NCBI GenBank assembly: GCA_963718195.1
Contig: CAVQYQ010000006.1
Coordinates: 1,036,553-1,100,552, forward strand
Direction of reading: 5' to 3'
Length of the DNA: 64,000 nt
DNA from: MADRE3 sp963718195
GTDB taxonomy: Bacteria > Desulfobacterota > Desulfobulbia > Desulfobulbales > Desulfocapsaceae
Shown here: one piece after another, positions 18,901 to 26,161 of the stretch
Numbering within the stretch: position 1 is the stretch's first letter
Layout of the letters: each line of letters opens with the position of its first letter
Notes under the pieces: model-generated
The model's input: the letters and a program-made list of their open reading frames with translations, nothing else
What the model was told of the DNA's origin: nothing
Database searches by the model: none
Made by a program: the position numbers and the translations under genes

Positions 18901-19049
18901 TTTGTCCTCCTTTGTCGATGCAGTGACAGGATGTCCGAGAAGACTGCGGTATCTGATATTTAACAACCACTATATCTTTTTCTGTTGGAATATCCAGGAT
19001 AATTGATTATGGTTTCACCGAAAATTTGTTGTATTGCTTTGTGTTTAGG

Positions 19050-19062
19050 CTGGTATGACCAG
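19050..19062. promoter_or_regulatory. FadR-type operator upstream of the chelatase gene
   Basis: CTGGTATGACCAG, a perfect CTGGT-NNN-ACCAG palindrome, 27 bases upstream of the ATG at 19090. It matches the boxes at the malic enzyme and glycolate promoters except for the three-base spacer. It lies in a spot where a bound regulator would block initiation or the leader. No clean -35/-10 pair is visible around it. Confidence 0.6.
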
Positions 19063-19089
19063 TTACATTCAGGTGGAATTGTTATTATT

Positions 19090-20277
19090 ATGCAGAAACG
19101 TTACAGGTATCCTTTTGCGGCGCTCATCGGTCAGGAAAAAATGAAGTCCGGGCTCCTGCTTAATGCCGTTGATCCTTCCATTGGCGGAATTCTGATCAGT
19201 GGGCATAAAGGTACCGGCAAGTCTACAGCGGTACGTTCACTTGCCGAAATACTACCCAAAATCGAAGTTGTCAAAGGCTGCCCCTACCATTGTCCGGTAG
19301 ATGATCTTACACTGATGTGCAGCACTTGTGCAGAGAAATACCAGAATGGTGAAACGCTGCCAACTGAAATACGCTCGATGCCGCTGGTTGAATTACCGCT
19401 GAGTGCGACAGAGGATCGGGTTGTCGGAACCCTCCACATAGAGCAGACACTGCGTACCGGGGAACGGAATTTCGAGCCGGGGTTGTTGGCGGCTGCCAAC
19501 AGGGGAATACTCTATGTGGATGAGGTTAACCTGCTAGACGATCATCTTGTCGATATTCTGCTTGATGCAGCAGCGTCGGGAATAAATGTGATTGAGAGGG
19601 AAGGCATATCTTTTGCACACCCTGCCCGGTTCATGCTGGTCGGAACCATGAATCCAGAAGAGGGTGAATTACGTCCACAATTTCTCGATCGTTTCGGTCT
19701 CAGCTTGAGCGTCAACAGTGTCAGAGACCCCCGGCTGCGATCTCTGATTGTTTCGCGGAGAATCGCTTTTGACAGTAACCCCGAAACATTTGTTTCAGAA
19801 CACACAGCCGAGGAGACCATCCTGGCAAACCAGGTGCTTGTTGCCCGTGAACAGATTAAATCCATCTCCATACCCCATGAGATGATAGAACTTGCCGTGC
19901 AATTGTCTGTGGAGGTCGAAGTACAGGGGCACCGAGCAGATATTGCCATAATTAAAACAGCACGCTCGCTGGCTGCATTTCTTGAGCATCCTGAAGTAAA
20001 CCAGGAACATATCGCAGAAGCAGCGCGCTTTGTCCTCCTCCATCGTATTACCACGATGCCGCTGGCAACAGCAGGGTTGCTCGAAGAAAAACTGGAAGAA
20101 ATCCTGGCAGGAGTTCTCGATAAAGAGAAGCTTCAAAAATCTAATACTTCATTTGAAGAAGCGTATGAACCGTGGGATGAGATATCAGAACAGGTTCCTG
20201 GCGCCAATGCTGCTTCAAATGTGGACATGCTGTTTTCCTTTCTCGAAGAAAAAAAAAGCTGTTTTCGACGCAGATGA
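19090..20277 (+). CDS. Mg/cobalto-chelatase ATPase (I) domain
   Basis: 395 residues from MQKRYRYPFAALIGQE. AAA+ ATPase of the ChlI/BchI family: Walker A GHKGTGKST, insert with cysteines (CPYHCPVDDLTLMCSTCAEK), PLSATEDRVVGT, Walker B-type ILYVDEVNLLDDHLVD, and sensor region GTMNPEEGELRPQFLDRFGL. It would power metal insertion into a tetrapyrrole together with a VWA (D) partner. The frame ends FLEEKKSCFRRR-stop exactly where, in the +1 frame, a D-type domain continues, across an A9 tract (20249-20257). Related proteins are often one I-D fusion of about 650-700 residues, so this is probably the first half of a split gene. The start is the first ATG fitting the family N-terminus. Confidence 0.85.
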   Translation: MQKRYRYPFAALIGQEKMKSGLLLNAVDPSIGGILISGHKGTGKSTAVRSLAEILPKIEVVKGCPYHCPVDDLTLMCSTCAEKYQNGETLPTEIRSMPLVELPLSATEDRVVGTLHIEQTLRTGERNFEPGLLAAANRGILYVDEVNLLDDHLVDILLDAAASGINVIEREGISFAHPARFMLVGTMNPEEGELRPQFLDRFGLSLSVNSVRDPRLRSLIVSRRIAFDSNPETFVSEHTAEETILANQVLVAREQIKSISIPHEMIELAVQLSVEVEVQGHRADIAIIKTARSLAAFLEHPEVNQEHIAEAARFVLLHRITTMPLATAGLLEEKLEEILAGVLDKEKLQKSNTSFEEAYEPWDEISEQVPGANAASNVDMLFSFLEEKKSCFRRR

Positions 20278-20278
20278 A

Positions 20279-21109
20279 TTGATTTGTGTCGAAGAAATTG
20301 ACCTGGATAGTTTGCAGGTTGATAGCAGCCGAATAGGGAGAAAGCGGGCGCCTCGGGCAGCTGCCGCATCAGGGAGATTCGTCAGGGCTGATATGGTGCG
20401 GGATGGGGATCATGATTTTGACATCGCTCCAGATGCGACGTTGCGTGCTGCTGTCATCAGGCAGAGTAATTCCGCAGATAGCTCCACTTTTGCCATCGAG
20501 AAAGGTGATTTGAGAAAAAAGATTTACCAGCGTCCCCAGAAAACCTTGATTATTTTTGTGGTTGATTCTTCAGATTCCATGGGGGACGGTACCTATGCCC
20601 GTATTAAATCAGCAAAAGGAGCCGTGCTCGCTGTTCTGGCGAAAGCCTACCAAAAGCGGCATCGGGTTGGCATGGTTGCTTTCCGGGACGAGTGTGCAGA
20701 CGTTGTCCTGCAGCCCACCTCCAGCCTGCCACTTGCCCGGCAACACCTGAGAACCCTGCCAACCGGAGGCGCAACCCCATTTGCTGACGGGTTGATGAAA
20801 GCCTGGAGAATGGTCAAAACCGAGCGCTTGAAAGATCCTGGTATCAGACCTTTGGTGGTGATTTTGTCAGACGGTGAGGCAAATGTGCCATACGATCCCA
20901 AACGTCGCCTGACTGAGGTTATGGACGAGCTGTTTGCGATTGCAGGAAGAATTGGCAGGGACAGGATTACTTCAATATCAATTGATACCCGGCCGCTTCA
21001 TAAGCCCAAAAAGAGCATGCGCCAGCTTTCAGAGGCGCTTGGCGGAAAATACTATCATATCAGCCAGCTGAAAACCGATGGAATGGTTCGTGTGGTGGCT
21101 GATTTTTAA
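20279..21109 (+). CDS. Chelatase D-type VWA domain (second half of the I-D gene, shifted frame)
   Basis: About 276 residues. Sense coding begins right at the A9 tract (AVFDADELICVEE...); the listed start is the first codon (TTG) after the ATPase frame's stop and is only nominal, because there is no ribosome site. The VWA domain has a full MIDAS motif, VVDSSDSMG (D-x-S-x-S), with later TGGATPFADG and ILSDGEAN. Upstream is the Lys/Arg-rich SRIGRKRAPRAAAASGRF linker typical of I-D fusions. One A fewer in the A9 run would join it to the ATPase as a single ~670-residue protein. It could be a real mutation, slippage-dependent expression, or a sequencing error in the homopolymer. Confidence 0.75.
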   Translation: MICVEEIDLDSLQVDSSRIGRKRAPRAAAASGRFVRADMVRDGDHDFDIAPDATLRAAVIRQSNSADSSTFAIEKGDLRKKIYQRPQKTLIIFVVDSSDSMGDGTYARIKSAKGAVLAVLAKAYQKRHRVGMVAFRDECADVVLQPTSSLPLARQHLRTLPTGGATPFADGLMKAWRMVKTERLKDPGIRPLVVILSDGEANVPYDPKRRLTEVMDELFAIAGRIGRDRITSISIDTRPLHKPKKSMRQLSEALGGKYYHISQLKTDGMVRVVADF

Positions 21110-21118
21110 TTGATAAAC

Positions 21119-21263
21119 TGAGCCTTTGGCAAAATGATGATTTTCGTTCAGCGTCAAGGCATGCAAAAAAATTTTAACAGCAAACATATGATTGATATTC
21201 CGAGGATAAAAATTTAAGCATAACGTAGAGGTTGAGCGAAAAGGGCGTTTTGCTAGTGGCTCA
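21119..21263. repeat. MITE-like palindromic repeat, copy 1
   Basis: 145 bases beginning TGAGCC and ending GGCTCA. The ends form imperfect inverted repeats of about 34 bases (the TTTGGCAAAATGATG region pairs with the GGGCGTTTTGC region). A second copy in the same orientation lies at 29144-29287 with roughly 90 percent identity. It has no coding capacity, fits a miniature inverted-repeat element, and sits just after the chelatase stop. Confidence 0.85.
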
Positions 21264-21299
21264 AAATATTAATAACAAAGTGTTACCGGAGAAACAGAG

Positions 21300-22577
21300 A
21301 TGAAGCAGCATTCTTCAGCGGGTCTGGCATGGACGATGTGGGGCCTGGTGGCAACGCTTTACCTGATCGGTTTCTTTCAGCGCATGGCACCCGCAGTCAT
21401 GGTTGATGAGCTGATGCGGGACTTTACCATTGGCGGTGCACTGCTTGGTAACCTCTCGGCAGCATATTTTTATTCTTATGCGGTAATGCAGATTCCAAGC
21501 GGCTTGCTTGTTGACAGTGTCGGGCCGAGAAAAGTCAGTACCTGCGGTTGTTTTGTTGCTGCAGTCGGAATATTGATTTTCGCCTGGGGTCCCAATCTTT
21601 GGCTTGCCTATCTCGGCAGGTTTCTGATCGGCTGCTCTGTTGCTGTTGCCTGGGTTTCCTGCATGAAACTTGCGGGAAACTGGTTTCCATCGAATCGTTT
21701 TGCTACGGTTACCGGGGTTGCCCTTCTGTTCGGCAATGTTGGCGGCGTTTTGGCCGGCGTTCCCCTCTCCGAATTCGTCTCAGGGGTTGGCTGGCGGCTG
21801 GCAATGGCCGGCTCTGGTGTGGTTACCCTTGTCGTCGCGGTGGTGATCTGGTTTGTCGTACGCGATGACCCTGGTGAATACGGGTATAAAAGTTATGCCC
21901 ATTCTTCAGTTCTTCAGAATGGAAGCCTCTCCGCACTGGTAGCCCTGAGATCCGTCGTTTTCCGAAAAGACACCTGGCTGCTCTTTTTTGCTGGCGGGCT
22001 CTCTGCCGCCCCTGTGCTGGTGTTTGCCGGATTGTGGGGTGTCCCCTATCTGACCCAGGTTCATGGACTTGATCGTACCCATGCCGCGACAATTACCTCA
22101 ACCATGCTTATTGCCTGGGCAGCCGGAGGACCGATGCTCGGCGCACTGTCTGACAGGATCGGCCGGCGCAAATTACCGTATCTGGGAGCCACGTTTTTAG
22201 CTGCTTTTTTCTGGGGTGTTTTTCTCTTCGTTGACCTGCCCTATATCTTTTTCTATCCGATACTGGCATTGATCGGTTTCATGTCTGGTGCCCTGATCAT
22301 TGGCTTCGCCTTTGCCCGGGAGGTTAACCATCCTGGAGCCTCCGGTGCCGTCGGTGGGGTTGTGAATATGTCTGTTCTGGGGATTGCAGCCATCATGCAG
22401 CCAACCCTTGGAATGATCCTTGATCAACGATGGGATGGAGCCCTGGTTGAAGGGGCTCGAGTTTACAGCAGCAGCGCCTATTCCGCAGCCTTCGTCTGGC
22501 TCTTTATCTGTACTGCCTTGTCCGTTGTGATGGTGATGTTCACCAAGGAGTCCTATTGCCGGCTGGTAGACGTGTAA
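21300..22577 (+). CDS. Major facilitator superfamily transporter
   Basis: 425 residues with about 12 membrane helices. MFS signatures are visible: LLVDSVGPRKVS between helices 2 and 3 (variant of D-R-x-G-R-R), the second-half equivalent LGALSDRIGRRKLP, and GRFLIGCSVAVAW in helix 4. The overall sequence (RMAPAVMVDELMRDF at the N-terminus) resembles carriers for organic anions, but the substrate cannot be read from sequence. Strong ribosome site CCGGAGAA. It lies just inside repeat copy 1 and converges with the cysteine-rich gene pair. Confidence 0.88.
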   Translation: MKQHSSAGLAWTMWGLVATLYLIGFFQRMAPAVMVDELMRDFTIGGALLGNLSAAYFYSYAVMQIPSGLLVDSVGPRKVSTCGCFVAAVGILIFAWGPNLWLAYLGRFLIGCSVAVAWVSCMKLAGNWFPSNRFATVTGVALLFGNVGGVLAGVPLSEFVSGVGWRLAMAGSGVVTLVVAVVIWFVVRDDPGEYGYKSYAHSSVLQNGSLSALVALRSVVFRKDTWLLFFAGGLSAAPVLVFAGLWGVPYLTQVHGLDRTHAATITSTMLIAWAAGGPMLGALSDRIGRRKLPYLGATFLAAFFWGVFLFVDLPYIFFYPILALIGFMSGALIIGFAFAREVNHPGASGAVGGVVNMSVLGIAAIMQPTLGMILDQRWDGALVEGARVYSSSAYSAAFVWLFICTALSVVMVMFTKESYCRLVDV

Positions 22578-22612
22578 TGGTGCCTGGCCAATTCTGGCTG
22601 ACCAGGGCACCA
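22578..22612. terminator. Bidirectional hairpin between MFS and cysteine-rich genes
   Basis: TGGTGCCTGG and CCAGGGCACCA form a stem with one bulged base and a 14-base loop, in the 49-base gap between convergent genes. No long U-tract, but position favours a shared terminator. Confidence 0.55.
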
Positions 22613-22626
22613 TGGGTTCTCAGGAG

Positions 22627-23307
22627 TTATTGACCTTTTTTAACCCGAGTCAAGATCTTCATCGCCTTGGATGTGTTGAAGACACCGCACACGCAGAATT
22701 TAGCCATACAGCAGGCAGCCGCTTTTGGTGTGATTCTGCCCTCCTTGACTCGATCCATCATCTTTCTTGCTAGGTGAGAGGAGACCATTCCATGGCCGCA
22801 CATGGTCGAGATGGAAAGGGTTTCCTGGTCGGGGAGTCTGTTTGTCGCGCCGTGAAAGCCAAGCGTATACTCAACGGCATGTGGAGTAATTTCAACTTCA
22901 CCGCAGATATCCCTGGTGTCGTCGACAAGCGCACTGATGTTAATTGAAAGCCCAAGATCGAGCTGTTTCACATCCCTGACAAATTTTGCTGCCAGTTCTT
23001 TGCTGTCAAAGACCACGGCTGCAGATCCGGGCCCAGGCATTTCCTCGATCAGATTTTCGTAGGTTGTTTTTTCCTGACGACCAAGGAAATAGAGTTTTAT
23101 GAAACTGAGGTCTTTTTCCGGACGGTACAATGAATTGACCAGGGCATTACCCATGTTAATTGGCTTGTACTTGATTGCTGCCCGTAAAAACGTTTGGGCT
23201 TTTGCAAGTGCACCCTGTTCGTTGAACCCTTTTGCTGCCATCGCAAAAACAATAAAGTCATCACGCAGATTCTCTTTCTTTCCATACCGGTGCAGTGTGT
23301 TTGTCAT
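22627..23307 (-). CDS. Cysteine-rich conserved protein of unknown function
   Basis: 226 residues, not recognised. The N-terminal half (DFIVFAMAAKGFNEQGALAKAQ...) has the look of an alpha/beta domain, and the middle LGLSINISALVDDTRDICGEVEITPHAVEYTLGF-type segment is hydrophobic. Seven cysteines are notable: one in DICGEV, one in STMCGHG and a cluster ACCMAKFCVCG near the C-terminus (residues ~198-208), which could hold a metal or Fe-S centre. Its ATG overlaps the stop of the ferredoxin-domain gene by 4 bases, so the two are translationally coupled and probably form a complex. Confidence 0.7.
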   Translation of the reverse strand: MTNTLHRYGKKENLRDDFIVFAMAAKGFNEQGALAKAQTFLRAAIKYKPINMGNALVNSLYRPEKDLSFIKLYFLGRQEKTTYENLIEEMPGPGSAAVVFDSKELAAKFVRDVKQLDLGLSINISALVDDTRDICGEVEITPHAVEYTLGFHGATNRLPDQETLSISTMCGHGMVSSHLARKMMDRVKEGRITPKAAACCMAKFCVCGVFNTSKAMKILTRVKKGQ

Positions 23308-24131
23308 CGTCCCACCTCCTCGGGAGTCCCGGAACCTTCTAAGATACGCCCAAGTCCCAAGTTAACTTTTGCCCAGCCGACTTCGAAACCCTGCTCCACC
23401 AGGATGTCTTTTATAGGGTCGCCACCTTTTTCGTCGCAGACCGTTGATAATCCGATACTGATTACCGTCTCAACACTTTTTGATATCTCCCTTACCTTGT
23501 TGAGCAGTCTGCCAGCATCGCTGAGTGGTACAGTCATTTCAACGATACAGGACAGCACTTTCTCATCGAGCACGTCTTCTCTGATATCTCCAGCTTCAGT
23601 ATCAGTCATCATCTGGAAGACCGGATTTCCCGGTTCAAATGTCGCCCCCGAGATGGCGAGGATACGGGTAACGTCCTGGACCTCTCTGAAGTACGCACCA
23701 ATTCCTGGTCGACCAAACTCAACGACCAGTCCGACTTCGCCCTGTTTTATTCGATTACTCACGTCATTGGTCTTAACTTCTTCAGTCCCGCGCCCGTGTA
23801 CTCCGGTCGACTCATGGGTAACCATCGGGTCACTGAAGGCGCGGCGGACTATTCGCGGCCATTGAAGCTCGTCAGGAGCGATTGCCTCGGTGGGGCAGAC
23901 GTCAGGGTCGGGCTGAAACCTGAGACTTACCGATTTGAGAATTTTCCTGATAAACCTGGTGAGACCAGGAGGCAGGTGTTCGCAGCTGAGGCTGCGATAG
24001 CAATTATGGCATTCCACACAGGTTTCCGTGTTAATTTCAGATAAGCCGTCATCTGCTATAAAGATTGCTCCGACCGGACAGACGGGTACACAATTGGCAC
24101 AACCGACACATTTATCTTTGAGGATTTTCAT
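23304..24131 (-). CDS. Ferredoxin-domain protein of unknown function, partner of the cysteine-rich protein
   Basis: 275 residues from MKILKDKCVGCAN (a longer frame to 24167 is rejected; AAGGGAA lies upstream of this start). An N-terminal [4Fe-4S] domain has C-x2-C-x2-C-x3-C (CVGCANCVPVCP) and a second, irregular set (CVECHNCYRSLSC, then DVCPTEAI). The remaining ~190 residues are an unassigned alpha/beta domain rich in Gly and Val (VGLVVEFGRPGIGAYF). Probably an electron-transfer or redox-coupled enzyme subunit. Divergent from a GntR-family regulator, with shared TTGGATACA boxes between them, which suggests direct control. Confidence 0.72.
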   Translation of the reverse strand: MKILKDKCVGCANCVPVCPVGAIFIADDGLSEINTETCVECHNCYRSLSCEHLPPGLTRFIRKILKSVSLRFQPDPDVCPTEAIAPDELQWPRIVRRAFSDPMVTHESTGVHGRGTEEVKTNDVSNRIKQGEVGLVVEFGRPGIGAYFREVQDVTRILAISGATFEPGNPVFQMMTDTEAGDIREDVLDEKVLSCIVEMTVPLSDAGRLLNKVREISKSVETVISIGLSTVCDEKGGDPIKDILVEQGFEVGWAKVNLGLGRILEGSGTPEEVGR

Positions 24132-24159
24132 AGCCTGTTTTCCCTTGAGGAGTTTGTCA

Positions 24160-24373
24160 TGTATCAAAATGGTATGGCATGTCGGAAAAATGTATCCAAT
24201 ATGTTACTGAAATGCAATATTTGATCACTGTTGCGATGGGATATTGGTTAAAATATTACGGATATATGTAGCTAATAATGTTATAATAGCCACAATTTTC
24301 GTTATTAAGTGAATTTTTAATGGCGGCTCGATCCTACCGGTCAGCCGTGAGTTGTGGTTGCTAGTTGGATACA
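24160..24373. promoter_or_regulatory. Divergent control region with TTGGATACA boxes
   Basis: Three related 9-mers: TGTATCAAA (24160-24168), TGTATCCAA (24191-24199) and, inverted, TTGGATACA (24365-24373). The outer boxes sit over the start regions of both divergent genes; the right one overlaps the ribosome-binding region of the GntR regulator, as expected for autoregulation. FCD-type GntR proteins with an SRTPIREAL helix often bind TTG-N4-CAA-like sites. The middle of the region is AT-rich with TATAAT-like hexamers. Confidence 0.6.
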
Positions 24374-24375
24374 AA

Positions 24376-25053
24376 ATGATAGAACTGACTAATATACGGA
24401 ACAAAAATTTGCTCCCGGTGAGGGAACAGACGTATCGGTTCTTGAAAAAAAAGATTTTAAACGGTGATTTCCAGCCCAACAAGAGGCTGGCCGAAGAGTC
24501 TCTTGCCAGCATGCTGGGTGTCAGTCGTACGCCGATTCGTGAGGCGCTTCACAAGCTCGAGCTTGAAGGTCTGGTTAAGCAAAAAGGAGCTCGTGGATTC
24601 TGCGTTCCGGAAGAGACTGCTGAGGAGATGTCTGAACTCTTCGAGATTCGGGCGGTACTGGAGGGTCATGCCCTGTCATGTCTTTGCAGTTCCATAACAA
24701 TTGATAATATGCGGTCACTGGAAGCGCTGGTCAGAAAGGCCGAAGATGGTGTGTCGGCAAAAAAACTGGAGCTGGTATTTGAATACAATACAAAGTTTCA
24801 TGATCTGCTTTATAGTCTGATCAGGAACAAAAGACCCCGTCTCTTTAGTCTTATTGAAGATATGCGTGATTATATTCTCAGGTATCGAAAAGATTCTCTT
24901 GATACCCTTCAGGCCGCCAGTAGAAGTGTTTCCGGCCATAAAAAAATTTTGATGGCGCTGGAGCTTCACGATCCCGTATTATGTGAGCAAGTGATGCGTG
25001 CTCACATACGTGAAGCAGAAGCCGATGCCACCTATTCAGCCGCTACAGAGTAA
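24376..25053 (+). CDS. GntR/FCD-family transcriptional regulator
   Basis: 225 residues from MIELTNIRNKN. N-terminal winged helix-turn-helix at about 15-80 with the recognition segment SRTPIREALHKLELEGLV, and a C-terminal all-helical FCD ligand domain (~95-220). Asp/His residues expected to bind a metal and a carboxylate ligand are plausible in FHDLLY and SGHKKI. Members usually sense an organic acid and control its catabolic genes. It is divergent from the ferredoxin-domain pair, and an aldo/keto reductase and a hydroxyacid dehydrogenase follow on its own strand. Confidence 0.9.
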   Translation: MIELTNIRNKNLLPVREQTYRFLKKKILNGDFQPNKRLAEESLASMLGVSRTPIREALHKLELEGLVKQKGARGFCVPEETAEEMSELFEIRAVLEGHALSCLCSSITIDNMRSLEALVRKAEDGVSAKKLELVFEYNTKFHDLLYSLIRNKRPRLFSLIEDMRDYILRYRKDSLDTLQAASRSVSGHKKILMALELHDPVLCEQVMRAHIREAEADATYSAATE

Positions 25054-25154
25054 AATCTGTCGTACCATCAGACTATTGAATTGAGTGATCAGGCGAGCAG
25101 GATTGGCTCGCCTTGTGAGAGGTTGTTGACACTATATTATTGGGAGGGTGTACC

Positions 25155-26132
25155 ATGGAATATATTTATCTTGGAGATACCGGCATTCAGGTCTCGCAGC
25201 TATGCATGGGTACCATGACCTTTGGCAACGAGGCTGATAAGCGTGAGTCGGCGGCACTGTTTAAACGATGTCGGGATGCTGGAATTAACTTTTTTGACTG
25301 CGCCAATGTCTACAGCCAGGGCAGGGCGGAGGAAATACTTGGTGAGCTCATTCAACACTCACGGGATGAGTTGATTATCACGACCAAAGTTTGGGGAAAG
25401 ATGGGTGATGATATTAACAGCCAGGGCAGTTCGCGAAGAAATATTATCGCTTCAGCCGAGGCGAGCCTGAAACGGTTGAAAACGTCATATATTGATATCT
25501 ATCTGCTGCATCGATTTGACCCGTATACACCGTTTGAGGAGACGCTGGCGGCACTGGGCGACCTGGTTGTGCAGGGGAAGGTCAGGTATATCGGTGCCAG
25601 CAACTTTGCTGCCTGGCAGATGGCAAAGGCTGTGGGTGTGTCGGCACTGCATGACTGGCCGTCACTCAAGTGCATCCAGCCCATGTATAATCTGGTAAAA
25701 AGACAGGCGGAGGTGGAAATTCTGCCGTATGCAAAACATGAAAATATTGCGGTTATCAGCTATAACCCGCTTGGCGGAGGGTTACTGACCGGTAAGTACG
25801 GAAAAAAAATCGAGGAGTCTTCCAATCGGCTTGGCACCAATAAAATGTACAGGAAGCGGTATGGAGACGAATGGCGACTGGATGCAGCCCTGAGCTATGT
25901 GAAATATGCAGAAGATAATGGCTACAACCCGGTCAGCCTTGCCGTTGCCTGGGTTGCGGCACATCCTGCTGTCACTGCGCCGATTATCGGGGCAAGAAAT
26001 GTGGTTCAATTGGAGGATTCTCTGCAATCTACCACAGTCGATATGACCACAGGACTCTATGAAGATCTGTGCCGGTTAACACCGACTCCACCACCCGCTA
26101 CGGACCGGACCGAAGACCTCTATAAGGAGTGA
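25155..26132 (+). CDS. Aldo/keto reductase
   Basis: 325 residues from MEYIYLGDTGIQVSQL (GGGAGGGTG 6 bases upstream). NADPH-dependent TIM-barrel oxidoreductase: conserved N-terminal LGDTGIQVSQLCMGTMTFG, catalytic Asp-Tyr in FFDCANVYSQGRAEE, Lys in IITTKVWGK, His in YLLHRFDP and the cofactor-binding PIIGARN near the C-terminus. The full tetrad D-Y-K-H appears present. Substrate unknown; the neighbourhood suggests a 2-oxo or aldehyde intermediate of carboxylate breakdown. The next gene starts 29 bases later. Confidence 0.9.
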   Translation: MEYIYLGDTGIQVSQLCMGTMTFGNEADKRESAALFKRCRDAGINFFDCANVYSQGRAEEILGELIQHSRDELIITTKVWGKMGDDINSQGSSRRNIIASAEASLKRLKTSYIDIYLLHRFDPYTPFEETLAALGDLVVQGKVRYIGASNFAAWQMAKAVGVSALHDWPSLKCIQPMYNLVKRQAEVEILPYAKHENIAVISYNPLGGGLLTGKYGKKIEESSNRLGTNKMYRKRYGDEWRLDAALSYVKYAEDNGYNPVSLAVAWVAAHPAVTAPIIGARNVVQLEDSLQSTTVDMTTGLYEDLCRLTPTPPPATDRTEDLYKE

Positions 26133-26161
26133 GAGTTCAATGGCGGTCTATCTGAGGATAA

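Noticed and set aside
20245..20262. Programmed -1 frameshift at the A9 tract
   Set aside because: The downstream domain is in the +1 frame, not -1, so a simple -1 ribosomal slip would not produce the fusion; transcriptional slippage or an indel fits better.
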